This document shows positions 36,406 through 50,590 of a stretch of DNA of 64,000 nucleotides, in pieces. The DNA is from Ptychodera flava (Eukaryota; Hemichordata; Enteropneusta; Ptychoderidae). The position numbers and the translations under genes are program-made. A model generated the notes under the pieces. That model was not told the origin of the DNA, did no database searches, and saw only the letters and a list, made by a program, of their open reading frames with translations. Every line of letters starts with the position of its first letter. The first letter of the stretch is position 1. The stretch covers positions 37,892,747-37,956,746 of the forward strand of contig NC_091941.1 in assembly GCF_041260155.1 (NCBI RefSeq), read 5' to 3'.

Positions 36406-36976
36406 GAAATGGATGAATCGAATGGTTATTCATCGTGTTTATCAATGTCGCCACCTACTTAGATTTATTGATCTCTCTGTTGTTGTTTACATGTATGGTT
36501 TCCGCAGTTCTGCTGTTCTTCGCGGAAATTAGATGTCCTGACCGAGGTTATACGACCTCAGCCTGAACTCTTGTGCGCATGTTTTTAAGGCTTGTTTTCG
36601 TGGTGAAATTTGCATATCTTTTATCATGCTGAATGTTGAATATTGTAAATCACTCGTGCACTCATGCACAACAGACACACGCCTTGTGCTTGCAGTAGTC
36701 GTGGCTCGTCATTCGCTTCACAATACTTGTAATCGGTCTGTGATCGACATAGCAACTTCAGAGGACATTTTGGCTTGACTGTTCAATTTTCTTAAACTTT
36801 CATGAAAATATGCGCCCGTAACTGTGTGACAAGTAGGTGCGGCGCGGCTAGGATCTGTACAGCGTACCAGGTAAACAGACTTTATTTGGGTCAGTGTGGA
36901 GCAGACATACATCAACACAACTCAGCTGTATCGATAATAGATAAACTGACTGCGGTTGTCGTTGAAACCCAAGAAA

Positions 36977-39900
36977 ATGGATCTCATAGGCAACAAGGAA
37001 TCATACGGACTCCATTCACCAGCTACACTTCGCAAATCCAACTACGGTCACTCCGGCACGTACTCACCGATTACTAAAAGGAAAAATCCTCCAGAGTCCG
37101 GTTTGCGAGCGAGGTCAAACACGATTGATATCCCTCCGTCTCAGAAGTCGAGTACTAGTAATAGCCCCTGCCAAAGCCCTAGTACCCCTAGTCCTACTCG
37201 TGGACTTGCGTTTTTCAACTTATTCAAAAAATCTCGAAAGAAAGGAGCATCCAAGCACGACGAGTTCAGCGATTCTCCGTCGGGCTCTCCAGAAATACAC
37301 CGGCGACAACGAACATCATCGAACGAAAGTAGCGACGTCGAGGTTGACTCGCCCTGTCTATCTCCCACCAAAAAACCTGATCGCTCCCATAGCTCTTCGG
37401 AAGAAGAGAAGGAGCTCGCCAAGGGAGATATCACCCTATTCGAAGTGCCGCAGATTATCTGTGAACCTCCCCCTGAAAACTTAATTTCTATCTTGAAACA
37501 TGTCTGTAGCACGTCTCCATGCTGTGATATCGTCGGGAACTCGCAACCAGATGAGGGAGATGATAGTCGCAGTACAACTGGTGATAGTGACAGGCAGTCC
37601 GACTGTACATGTACCGACACTGAGAAAAACAAGGAACAAGTTTCGGAAGAAGCTGGACCTGTCGAGAGCGAAAAATGTGGGGATGGTGAAAAAGGACAGG
37701 GAGAGAAAAGTGACCACTCGTCGAATGACGGAAGCGACGACGAACCGGACAAAGTTGAGGGTAGTGTGTCCCGGGAATGTGGCAGGAAATGCGTGTCATG
37801 GGACCCGTCCGTCAAAGATCCCAAACCACGCAAAGATTCCTACACGTCGTACATTGAATGTTGGCACAAAGAGTTCCTTCGTCAACAGCGACAAAGAAAA
37901 TTAAAATTCCAAGAAATGCAAAGAAGAGTAAGTATTTGTAAAATGTTGGTGCCGGTGACATGCGTTACAGTAAATTGGTTGAGATTTCTGTCTGTGTGAT
38001 CGCGAACGTCCGTCCTGCGGCCTGTTCAAGTCTGTTGACTTTAGCCAGGATTGAGGTCAAACGCCTCTTTTGTAGTTTTGTTTGTGCAAGCTGCAGTTCA
38101 GTCGCCCCATCACCGGTATGACGACAGGACCGTACTTGTTGTGTGAAATCGACTTACGTAATACAGCTTGTTCTGCAAAATGTGACGCCATGCTTTATAC
38201 GCCCATCATTTAAGAAACTAGACTCTGTTTTATGTGCAGAAATTTGATCTATTTTGGTCCGAGAAATCAAAAGCAGATCACCTGAATGCACTGGCAAACC
38301 GTATAGGGAGGTCACGTGAGGTCAAATTAATGCAATCGTGGGAATGTAGAGTAGATTTAATCGTGCGATATTTTGTTGCCATTTTTCTGAAAACATTGTT
38401 GTCCTGCGATTTCAAATTTAATTTCAACATTGAGGTTTACCCTTTCACAGTGTTCTTGATGTCAACCACAACTATTTTTATTATTTGCACACATAATCTA
38501 CACAATCTACAGTTAAATTCGATCAGTTTATACTGGGCACAACGAACAAAGAGAAAGCTAAGCAATTTGACAAACAGTATGTCAGGTACAAATCAAAGCT
38601 ATGTTCTGTGTACAAACTTGGTATTCTATGATGCAAATTGTCAAAGTATGCAAATTACCACCAGGGGTACAAATATCATATAAGATAAACACTTTGTAGC
38701 AGGAGGTGTATATTTATAATTCATTTGTAATATTTTTTTCAAGCAACACATGTAACAACAGTAGCGGCATTGATCTTCTTCTGCTTATGTATCTCTGGTT
38801 CATTAAGGTAGTATGTGCTCGTAAGGGAAAGACTCAGAGACTTTATTGTGAACGTTGGTCAAGGAAACTTTTAATCGTTCTCTTAACTAAATAAAATAAG
38901 AATTAAAATCAGGGGTAACAGTACAAATTTTGAAACAAACTACCTGACATTTACAAATATTTGAAATTCAAAATGGTTGCAATTCCTGTTTTAAATCTAT
39001 AGGGAAAAATAAAATTTCTGAATTTTCAAAAAAGTAAGAAAGTGAAAATGTTTCTTACTCGAAATGCTTTGAAATGAGCCCTCACAAGTGGTCGATAAGA
39101 AAAGAATTGTAAAAAAAAGAGTCGGGATATATTACTGAAGTGCATTCTACCTTATATGCAATTTTCTCCTCTCTGCACAAACTGTCACTCATCCTCCATG
39201 AGTTTCGCCTGCCTCTGTGCTGAATCTTCTCTTCTTTCTCTTCCCTAGCACTACACTAGACAGTCTTATCAAAGCTCTAACTATGCCTCTTATATGACAG
39301 CTGGTGTTGCATATTTCTAGAATTACCAACCAATTATAGGTCAGTGGTTGATGTTTTTGTCTGTATTATGTGTTTTGTGGTGTCAATCAGAACTCATATC
39401 AACTTCCACCATTTTTAGCGATTTTAGGAAGACTTCTCTTCATGATGTGAAATGTATCTCTCCGTATCTTACTTGCACTTGCATCACATCTGCCTTAACC
39501 ATACTGCTTTCCCTGTCTCCCGCCCTTTCTTTCTCTGTCACAACTTATAATTGTCTTTCATATAGTTCTCTTTCTCACCATCTCTAAAGTTTCACTTGCA
39601 GAAACACCTGACAAATAATTTTGTTCATTGTTATGTATTCATATATAAAAGTATGTTATGATCTTAGTCATTTTTTTTCTTTGGAAAAATATCACTGATA
39701 TTTTATTGTCATCGCTGTTAATGGCATCCACCAGTAATACATTTTCAATCATTTTGTCAAACCAAAACGTTCAATAGACATTACTGAGGTAGTAAGACAA
39801 GAGGTAAAGTGACTTTTTGACCATTCATTCTTGAAACCACTCCATCAGGCCAAACAAAATATATGTGTTCCCTGTAATCCACCCTACCCTATTTAAAACC

Positions 39901-40637
39901 CTCCCATCCTGAACTTCTTTTTACACTTAAAAAACTCATGCATGGTTTTGCCAAACTCTGCTGATTTTTGATTGGTCACACTGAAAAAAAAAGAAAGATA
40001 AAAAAGTTCCTGACCAACCTACTCTACTTCCTGGGGCTTTTTAACAGAAACACATATATTTTGTTTCTTTGGCCTCATCTTCATTCTTAGTTAATGAATG
40101 AAATCACTTCAATCAAACAGGTTTACAAGAATTTTAAAGGGAACAATCTTTTCTGTCAGAGTCATACAAGCAACTCTTTCACATCATTTCAGTGGACTGT
40201 GTGGTACTGAGAACTTCCGACAGAATGTATTCCGAAATTTGCCAGGAAGGGGCTATGTCAGTGTTCCAAACGCTCTCAGTCAGAAAGAGCAACCAAATTA
40301 CCCTGATTTGACTCTTGTTGTTTCAACAAGTACCCATTCGTAATGGTACCAATCATCACGCATTTTATTTTCACAACACAGTACATTCATACAGATGTAC
40401 TTTTGTAGTGCCATTGATGTTTTCTTTCAAAATGTCATGCCAAATTTAACTTGAAACACAGTCAAATTTTCATTTTTAAAGAGGGAAGTTGTCATACTGT
40501 GTTTTATTTATTCACAGGCTAAATACCAAAAGCCAGTCTGGGAAGAGCCAAGATACCTGTACAAAATGAGTCCTGGAGAATTTACACCTTTTGGAGGCTG
40601 CAACTTTTCATGTGATTTTATGATGAGTCGATGGTAA
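36977..40637 (+). CDS. Disordered Ser-rich protein with PP1-docking-like KCVSW motif
   Basis: Two coding exons, 36977-37927 and 40518-40637, join in phase 0 (GT at 37928, AG at 40516-40517) and encode 356 residues. The ATG has A at -3 and G at +4. I do not recognise the family. Residues 1-150 are Ser/Pro-rich with many S/T-P sites and a basic patch (FKKSRKKG, 83-90). An ordered island, DITLFEVPQIICEPPPENLI, lies at 151-170. Residues 185-265 are acidic. The C-terminal 90 residues look conserved and folded: GRKCVSWDPSVKD (269-281), YIECWHKEF, a basic helix LRQQRQRKLKFQEMQRR (301-317), then YQKPVWEEPRYLYKMSPGEF and a terminal MMSRW. KCVSW (271-275) fits the [KR]-x-[VI]-x-[FW] docking motif for protein phosphatase 1. 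A role as PP1 regulator is inference. G+C content is clearly higher in exon 1 than in the flanks. Confidence 0.85.
37928..40517 (+). other. Intron of the KCVSW-protein gene
   Basis: The intron runs from GTAAGTATTTG to TTTATTTATTCACAG. It contains no repeated element I could delimit and no exon that would keep the reading frame; the open frames at 38234-38683 and 40098-40343 lack convincing splice sites and domains. Confidence 0.7.
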
Positions 40638-43600
40638 TCTGTTCATTGTTGTAGCTTCTATCAATCACAGATTTTTGATGTGTTGATGGGATCAACTCTT
40701 GATGGTTCTAGCTTCTGAACATCTCATTTTAGATGTGTACGAGAGATGAAGACAGCTTTTTCAGTGACCTAAATAAGACAGAAATCTGCCAGAATATTTA
40801 AGGCTGGCGGTCTTCTGCCAAAGATGTCCCCTACGAATTGGACAACAGACTTGAGATAGCTTCAATAGTATACCACTGGGTTGATTGACATCATGTAGAG
40901 TATGTGAAAAGAACTATGAACTTTTTTATTTCCATTCAATGAATTCAACTCAAGAATCCAAAGTTCAAAAAAGCTAGAAATTATTTTTCATGGGGCATCT
41001 GATCTTATTTGCATCAAAGTAGACCTTTCAGTTATAATTTCACGTCACCACTTCTTATGCAGTTTACATGCTCCCCTAATTATTCGTTTATGCAAATGAA
41101 GTTACCTTATGATGTTATAGCGGCCTGTATATAGAAAACGGGACTTACTCAACTTGACAATGTCTACCAAAATATCCCGTGGAGATATGGTCCGAGGTGG
41201 CCTACAGGGCCTTCAAATACCACTCAAAACTATATTTTTATTGATTTTGAACCAGTATATTTAGCTCCATTAAATCTTGGAAAGTCAAGCAATGTCTTAT
41301 TTCTATGTCATTCATACATAGTGATGCAAGACCTACCATATCTGTAGATGACAATCTCTTTCCATGTGATGTTAAATATTTTTTGATATGGCAAATTTTG
41401 TAAACCTGTACTTTAAGTACATACACTTTTGTACTCATTGAATTCTTTTGTGAATTTGTTGTATACAGTTGTGGGTAGTTGAATCAGTGGCATTTCAAAA
41501 TGAGGTCAATTGTAAATTGTAAAGGGTACCAACTGCTGGTTTTGCTAGTGTAACTACAAATTTATCAGTTGAAAGACCAATTGCTTCGTTTTTGCAAACA
41601 ACAGTCAGTTTGTGGATATGTAGTGACATGTTCAGTGGGTGATAAAACCAACAGCATGATAAAAAGGAAATTTGACATTAATATCCAGGCAAAGAGTGAA
41701 AACGTAGATGTTGTTTGCTCTCAGGAGTGAGTGTATGATGAGGTCAAGGACATTCAAGGGAAATACAATATGGCAAGGCCATACCATTCTGGATGTTTGG
41801 CATCCATTGTATTATGTAAATAGATTTTGAAAATGGAAGTTGAATGAGTGGATGCCATGTGTACACTGTATATAATACATCATATGTTATAATTAAAGAT
41901 GCTGGTCATGAGGTAATTTTTATTAAATGATTTAAAAAAATATTATTACATCACTGTACACAGAATATAGATTGTATATTTTTTAATACAAAATTTTGTA
42001 ATTTTAAACTCAGATTTTACTGAAGTCATGCACAGTTCAAGTCTCTTGCTTTTATGTTTTAATTATTTGACGCGACCTTACATGACCTTTTCACCACTGT
42101 TTTGTGAAATAATTGGTCCGCAGCTGTACCAAATGTTGAAAATATGGAATATATACCTGTGCAGTTCAGAATGTTTTGATTTCTTCAATTTTGTGTCAAC
42201 AGTAACCGATAAATATTTAACCTGTCACAAAGACCTTTGAAATCAATTTTATGGCATATTTCCAGCTAGTGTCCATGGAATACATTACTCCCAAAACCCT
42301 AAAAACACTGATATCTTCCACAGATTGAAATCATTGGATTTCTTAATTGTAATATTTTGGTTCAGTTCTTTTGCAATGTATCATAATTTCTTTGCTCTGT
42401 GATGCTGTATAATTTGTCTATTTTAATCATCAATGTTATATTCTGAATTTTAAAATTTGAGCAAGCTTGATCATTTGTTCAGATGACCTTAATTGCTGCA
42501 AAGGTGAAATGCCCAGTACCATTTATTGTGTAAATCTGTTGATTCTGTTGTGGTTCATTAAATGCCAAGGTTTACCTTTGCTGTTAACTGGGGCAGTAGT
42601 TACTATGGTAACAAAGGTCAAGATGTATACATGCCAGCCATCTTAAGTATTAACTTTACTGACCAGAGCATACATTCCACAGACAAATTCAGGAACAGTC
42701 GTTTTCTTTTACAGTACTTTGAATTGTAAGTGTCTTAATTTTTGAGATTAAATTCCAGTTGATATGAATTTGGATACTTTGCAATTTCAGTGCGAGGATC
42801 TGAAATGTGGAATAATGGCTAGAAATTTAAATTGATATCATGAACAGTAATGTGTATTGTAATTCTTTATTTTTGGTGATGACCAGTTTTATTAAACTCA
42901 TCATTTGGAGCACCCTAAACATTGGCCAGAACAAATTCAGCATTTGACCCAGTCAGGAAAAGAATTGAATCACTTGTAGTTTTTAGCATCTGTCAGCATT
43001 ATAAGAGATAGACTTTCATGTATATCGAGTACTACTGTCGGTCTTTTGTATATTTCTGTGCAACATCAGCCGTTGTGATCAGGTACTGTTTTGAACAATG
43101 TTATCGCTGTTGGTAATGCTTGATAATATAATTAACACTATGAGTTCCCCTTGATCGCTGGTGTTGATGTATAGTAACGCAAGGAGTTCCTGCCTTAAAA
43201 CGATAAATGCAAGTATTATTGCACAGACATGTTGTAGACCTAATGGAAACTCCAATACAGTAGAGAGCTATGAATGCTGTAGTGTGTCAATATTATCAGT
43301 ACTCAGTCAGTAGGTCTAGAAAATCTGAAATATAGTTGAAAAAAATTTCCATCAAAGATATTTTATGTATGTTGTCCTTTTTCAAATAATGTGAGCTCTG
43401 TGATTAGAGCTCCAGGTTAGAGCTGCAGAAATGGTCACAATGTTTATACTTGTAAAGGATTCAAATCATTATTTGAAAACATTATAATCATTATGCTAAA
43501 CAGTTCACATGATCCTTTCTGAATCTCCAAATTTTTATGGAAATCACTTCATACTTAATTATGGTGATGTCATCTAGGAAAATTAAAATTTCATGTCTTC

Positions 43601-46600
43601 CAGGATTATTTTTGTCATTATTGGATTATCATGACTTTCTGTATTTTTCGATGTTAATGAAACCTGTATATCAGAAATGCATTAAAATATGGACATAATA
43701 AACATGCAGAGCATGGCGTCATGATTTTTTTTAAATATTTAGACATGTTTGTAAAATATAGAATTAATTCTTCTATCAACATAAGAATCAATATGATGAG
43801 TAAGTTTTGAAAGATGAACTAAAGATAGTTTAATCTCTTTTATAAATGATGTTTTTCTCTGAAAACTTTGCAGGAGAATTGTTTCATCAGTTTTCCATCT
43901 GCGAAGATTTGCTTTTACATGAATCCATAATTCTGTGTCTACCATTAATACTCAAATTATGGATCATATATCCTGGATAGTTGAAAACTATTTCCACGTG
44001 AGCTATATGCAGCACTGTCTAATACCATACCAGGTAATGATTACTTAGTCAATGAACTATCAAAATTGAAATGTTACCAAGTTTTGAGAGACCTCATGAT
44101 TTTTCTTAGATCAAAAAACCCACAGGAAATGACAAAGTAGCCCTTCCATGTTAAGTATACTGATCTCTGAATGGCAATGATTATTCCAGGCCGCTATTCA
44201 GGTCTGTCTGATAAAGGGCACAGCATGAGTCATTGTGTGTGGGTCAATTTCCATGTATGATAATAGATTTTTACTGATACGCGTTTGCCCTGTTGAAAAA
44301 TGAAAGAATTCAGATGACAAAATATATAATACACCAACATAAAATTTGACCTTTTGTTAGATTTGCAGGGGATGTCAGAAATGCTATTTGCTTAAACAAA
44401 AATTCAAAAGAACGCATTATCAGGAAACAATAAATTGTTAATTAAATTTTTCAACCTTACTTTAAAAAAGTACCCGAATTTGCCTCTTGTTTTCTATTGC
44501 GTTGAGCTGTTGTCTGAACAATTAGAAATACATGTGGTTGGAAAATAATACATTCCACATCTTTTTTGCAATTGTTTTGACATCCCATCTTTGATATGTT
44601 TGGACCTATCATTATTGTTGTTCAAATGAGAGAGTCAGTGAAATAGACATTCAATACATTCAGTACAATAAGCCTACCTTCTAAATCAGTACCTGGAAGT
44701 CTGATGAAAGCACATACCCTCAATTTTCTTGAGGGCTATAATTGTCATGATGGCCAATTTATTACAAAATAGATGCTGGTGGAATATCTAGTCAGTTTGT
44801 GTGGATCAGTATCAGCTCTCCTCTTTCTAGATGTGTATTGAATTCTCATAACTTTTAATGTGATGATAATGACATGTGTGACCATACAATATTGACAAAG
44901 TTGCTCTCATTGTGCTCTGGTTGCAAAGTTAAACATCAGAGGATTCCTTTTCATAAACTTTTGTATTCATGTTTCATACCTTCTTCACATTTTAAGTGGC
45001 TTTGTAGACAGTTATACAGGTATTTGTGAATTCACTACAACAATTCTACTCGCACAGCTAGTTACTCTTAATTACTAATTTCATATTTCTTTAAATTTTT
45101 TGTTGTTTTAAGGAACAAAGTTTCCAATATTGGTAGACTTTCAGTGAAATATTGACAAATAATCATCTCAGTGGCAGTGTATAGCTACAATCCAAACAGG
45201 GTGCACCTCATTTAAATAAATATTAAAGGGACGACAGCCGTAACTTTTATTCACAAACATATTTTCCTATTCTTCTTTTTACAGTACATTAAAATGATAT
45301 CCCGCATTTGCCTTGCAAACATCATATGTTGTTTCCAACACAAATCATTGACATTTCCGATTTGCAAAAACTACACCAGTGCAGTCACACTTGCCTATTT
45401 GAAGTGAGTGCAGTGCGAGGAACCACCTGTCGAACCATTCTTTCTTTCAACCTTTCAGCTTTTAACCAATCCAGCGACCATGCTGACAAGGTGTTTATCA
45501 GAGGTATACCCCAACCAGCACAGCTTCAAAGCTCAAGTAAAGTCTACTTGAAGTGGGGACCAAAAAACTCAACACCAAACACCCAGTATTAAAATTAAAC
45601 GTCTACTGTTGATAAGCCCTGTTTGAAAGATGCGTACAAGAGGCTACAGCTGGCAAGGTATTCCAGAGACATATTGGGAAAAACTATATTTCTAGGTATC
45701 AGTTGCACCCCTAAATTTCCAAAACTTGTAACTGTGTTTGGGTATGACTTGGTGCAAATGAAAGATAGTCAGAAGCTGGAATTTCAGCAGATTATTGATT
45801 ATCTTATGCAGCATTAGTAGCTGGCACGTTAGTCTTCTGGACTGCAGTGATTCCCACTGTAACTCTTCCAGCATAGATGTAACACTACTTGTATTTATTT
45901 ACCTGTTCGTAACAAGTCAGGCTACCCTGTGTTGCACCATTTCAATTTTGTTAGAAAGAGTGTCTGTGGTGGATTCAAAATGGATGAACAGTATTCTGAA
46001 CTTGACCGAACCAGGGAGAAATAATTGACCCAAGGTGTCTTGATAGCAGAGTTAATATTACATAAGTTTTTCTTTAAAAAGCCCAGAGAGTAATTGGCCA
46101 TTTTAACTACCATTATGTGTGTGTATTGGCCATTTTAACTAGCATATCGATGTGTGTAATCCAATGAATGATTTGGGGCCAATTCAACCCCCTAGTATTT
46201 TACAGATTTCTCCATTTGAGATTGAAATTCTCTTTGTGATCTTCATTGTTTGATCTGAATGGTGGTATTGTTGAAGGGTGAATTCTATTACAGACTAGAG
46301 TTCATATGAAAACAAAACATCAGATAATCTACTGAGTACATTTTATTTGCACGGCAAATGGGCAGTAACTGTACAGACAGTGTTGCAAAGTTTAACTTGC
46401 ATAAAACATCAGAAGAAGCAACAAATATGCAGCCAAAAAATGTTGATCTGTCGTTGGTCATTCATATTTATCACCCTGAGACCTGTGTGTCATGCTTTTC
46501 CCCTTTTCTGGTGTTTTTGACAAACTCCTCAGTATTGTTTACCGGAACAATCTAACAACACATGACCTCAGTGATACACAATATATCAGCTGTCTTACAT

Positions 46601-46890
46601 TCCAACCCAGTTATTAGCGCTCAGTAAAAAAAACTTGGTCTGATAATCTCACTGATCCCTAAGTGGGTCATAGGGCACTTCAAAAGGCAAATTCCATGAC
46701 TTTAATTTTACCAAATGTCTAGGACCAGGAACAAATCTACTTGTTTTACCAAAGGTAAAAGGAAAGTTTAATGTATGCCCTTTGGAAGCCCCAGCTACCA
46801 AAATGATCCCTACATGTTGCCTTAGGTGATGTTCTTTTAAATAATTTCCATAGACATTGGTAGTGTTGTACACCCTCCTTGTTCCAATTT
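40638..46890. other. Gene-free stretch; probable 3' UTR of the preceding gene at its start
   Basis: AT-rich sequence with no supported exon. An AATAAA at 43697-43702, preceded by ATTAAA at 43681, is a possible distal polyadenylation signal for the plus-strand gene ending at 40637, which would imply a 3' UTR of about 3 kb. A plus-strand open frame at 45308-45592 has no recognisable domain. Confidence 0.4.
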
Positions 46891-46891
46891 A

Positions 46892-47189
46892 GGGAATGTC
46901 CAGAGTTTACTTGGGGGGGCCACCCATTTTCCCAAAGAAAAATTAAGGGGCCAGACAAAATACCACAATCTTTTAGGGGGCTACAGAAAAAACACATGAA
47001 TTCAATATTTACCCAGAAGTCCTGATCTGTAGAACTATGTGTGGCTGTCAAAAAAACCCAAAAGAACCTAGGAAATATGAGTGGGGCCATGGATTTTCTC
47101 CATAATTTACCAGGGGGGCATGGAAAAAAATCACCAGGAAAATAGAAAATCCTCCAGGCCCACCCTGGAATTAAATTCTGAACACTCCC
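46892..47189. mobile_element. 298-bp Harbinger-like MITE
   Basis: Left end GGGAATGTCCAGAGTTTA and right end, on the other strand, GGGAGTGTTCAGAATTTA are inverted repeats. TTA flanks both sides (46889-46891 and 47190-47192). Like the element at 31284 it has G-terminal ends, a TTA target and G/C-run-rich subterminal DNA. No coding capacity. Confidence 0.8.
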
Positions 47190-47192
47190 TTA

Positions 47193-50100
47193 ATGTGTAT
47201 ACAATCAGCAGTCCAAGGGTATGTATTAATCAAAAAGTGTTCAAATGAAAATCAATATTTTGAAGAAATAATAAAAAGGTTGGTTTAGAAGATGATTTAT
47301 TTTGTTTGTGTAATTTTTCTGTGTCTCAACTCAGTTTCTATGCTGAAACATTTGAAAATGCCCACATCAATGTCGGGCCGGTTCACTTATTATAACTAGC
47401 TTGTGATATAGCCATGGTATTTTGTAAATGTTTAAATTAAAATGTAACAAGTTTAGTTTCAAATTTTGCTTATTTGATCCAAACTCTGTATTACACATGT
47501 GAAGATTGTGCAGTCTCAAAAGACCAAAACTTGTAAACACCGGAACTGACTTAGAAACATAATAACAGGTTGTCTGCAAAACTCATGATGTCTCAGCTTA
47601 TGGCTAGATATTTGAAAACATCCTAATCTAATTAAACAATAACATTCAACAATAGCAACAACTAGCTGACGTAAATGGGCTGGGTATACCCAGTAAACAA
47701 ATTTATAGTTCATGGGAGTTTGACAGCACTGACGTTACAGCCTGTGTCTCACTGATTGGTCTGAGTCAAGCCATTACTTAAGGGCTAATTACCAAGTTGA
47801 TAGTTCTATCTATTAAAGATATGTAAAATTCCATGGTAGAGTGACTGTTTGTATATGCACATTGGGTGCCAGTCTCTTTGTGATCTTAATATCCATTGTA
47901 CTCTGAACTGTGCTTATCAAGTAACTTGATAGGGTATGCATACGGATTAATTTTATCTTTGCCACTGCCACCAGGCTAAAGTTTAATCATGCTGTAAATC
48001 ACCTGTTGATAGACTGAACTGACGTAAAAACCTATCAATCACAACTTGTTGAAATATAAATTGCAAGTGACATAATTGTACAGTCGAGTCAGATTTTGTT
48101 TTTTATTTATATTTATCATACATTTGATATGTTATCTTCCTTGTCAGTTTGCATAACTGAAATTTAATGTCTCATTGGAAGTACTGTATGAAACACTATC
48201 CTAAAATTGTCTGAAATGTTTTTCTTTTTTGTGCATTCTAAACGCAACTATTCAACAATTCCTATAAATTAACTACATTGTTTGTCACTCAAAACTGATA
48301 TTAATAGCATTATTTGCCAAGTTAAATACAGTATATACAGATTTTGTTTACAGTGTCATTTTGATATTTATGTGCCCTATATCTGTTACTGGCTGTTTAC
48401 TTTATAGAGTCTAGCTCCTTGCCACAGGATTTTTCAATAGGTCACTATTTTTGTTGTCAACATTCCTTCGTTTATGGTACCGTTTTCTAAATAGGAGACA
48501 AAATACATTTGCTTCTTGTCCAAAGTATGAAATACTGATTACACATCTTTCCTTAACTTGCCAGATCACAGGTCCAGTAGGCATAATTTGTGATGATTTT
48601 TTCCTATTATTATCATAAAAAATAATTATGAATATTAATAAATTATTAATATGAATGTTACAGAATATTTAAACTTTTTTACACACAATGTCGTCTACTT
48701 TGTGTAAATGCTGTCTGGAAACTCTAATAGTATCGTAGAAATTGAGCCCCAAAGGCCTTTGACTTTGATCTTGACAATTGAACTCAAATTCACCAGAGGC
48801 CAAAGGGCCAGTCACATCAACCTTGAAGCTCAACCTTAAACAGCATGTGTATCCAATCTGTTATTGCTTCACCACGCTACACACAGTTTGTACCATTTGG
48901 TTCCAATTTCCCAGCTAATATGTGGTGTTATATCTCATGAAACAAATTATGGATCTGTATGCTAACATCTAGTTTGTGAATTGAATGTTAATTGGTAGGA
49001 AAACGCAATGCACATAGAGTGAAAGTTATTCATTCCTTTCCTGACTGACCTCCTGTTGGGAAACAGGTCTGGGTGACAATGTGACACAAAAAGTTTTACA
49101 AAATGGTTTACGAACTTCAACAGAATATGGTATGAAAAATCAAAGATGACTGACTAAAAGATTCTTAGTTCACCATCTAGTATTCACTCCACTTCAACAG
49201 TGGTTAGAGTTTAAATGACAGACTGTAAGATTTAATATCAATTAGTAATTCTTGATGGTATTTTGCACCTAAAAGAATGTAAAAGTGACTGCATACATGT
49301 GCTTTCTGTCTACAACAAAGTTCCCTGCAGTCGGGATATGGTACACATATTATAGATACATCTAATTCCTTTGAAGAATTGTACAGGGTCAACAAATTCA
49401 ATTTTCAAAACACATGCAAATCTTCTTAAATAATGGTACCGGTACATCACTTGAGATGAAGCAGATATGCTAATGATAACAGAGAACACTGCCACTGAGG
49501 GCGCTAAACTAGGAACCTCATCTGTTTGAAAATAAGAATTTTGTATGCCAGCAAAGGCTTCATGTTTCCTGTGGACTTGAGGAAGTATTGGTCAGTTGGA
49601 GTGAAATTCAAACACTTAAAACGCTTGCGTTCTTTCTGTTGACATTTTATTAATGTGGTAAGACATGAGGACATAACATTCATATGTAATTGTGCTGTTT
49701 ACATTTACACTGGAATATCATGAACGTTTAATGTATTTTCACATTAAAAAAGTTTTCTGGCCTCATTGAACAAAAATTATATAGTTGGCTATACACTTTG
49801 ATAAATAAGACACAATGAGTTATTGAAGAACTTGACTAAAATGTTTCAGTTACCTTCATACAAAAATAAAAAATACTTTATGGTATAACATAAAATATGA
49901 AAATTAACAATATTGGAGAAATTGGTGGGGTCAAAGAATTAGAAGAGTATGGTGGATAGGATATATTACTGATTACTTTCTGTCAATGTCACTGTGACAG
50001 TTATAGCAAAATCATTTAATCTTCCTTTGAAGTTATTTTGGAGCTATCACTTGTTTGTATGCTGTGAGTGCTGTACATGCTAGATCCTGCAACAGCTGAA

Positions 50101-50590
50101 CATTGAAGGCACAGTTTCTGTTCAGCTCTCTTCAAATGTTGCATCACTACTACAGTACAATCTCAATGACCAAAACGACTCAAATTAGCTGTCAACAATC
50201 TCTGACTGTTGTGAACCAAAATTACAGAGTGAAAAGTTTCCCTCAGACCATGCAGATGATCATCAAAATAATTTAGATTTGAAAGTATTGTAATTATTTT
50301 CATATTTGAGAACAAAAAGTAAAACTTTGACATTTAAGACTATGGTTTGCTTGACATATTTCCTTGTTTGTATCAGAAACATTAGGAAGTAAAACTTTCT
50401 ACATCTAATATAAAGGAATATTTTCAGTTGTGATGCACAATTCCCTGAAGGAATTGAAATATTTGATGGCAATGTAAATAAATATGTGAATTTATAATCT
50501 TTGGTGCAAAGTTCATTTCTCAGTAGTCAAAGCATGCAAATAGTATGTATATGTGTGCAATTCTGTGAGTGACAGTGAACATGAGTGGAT
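47193..50590. other. Gene-free stretch
   Basis: AT-rich DNA without supported exon, RNA gene or element end. It may include the distal 3' UTR of the minus-strand C1orf198-like gene, but no evidence decides this. Confidence 0.4.

Noticed and set aside
37141-37833. Minus-strand open frame of 230 codons
   Set aside because: It is the mirror of the GC-richer, Ser/Glu-rich exon on the plus strand; its composition is simply the complement of that exon.
37928-37999. Unspliced extension of the KCVSW-protein exon 1
   Set aside because: GTAAGT follows immediately after MQRR, and the downstream exon continues in phase with a plausible C-terminus.
46649-47090. Minus-strand open frames of 74 and 114 codons
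   Set aside because: They overlap a MITE with TTA target duplication and are composed of its G- and C-run sequence.
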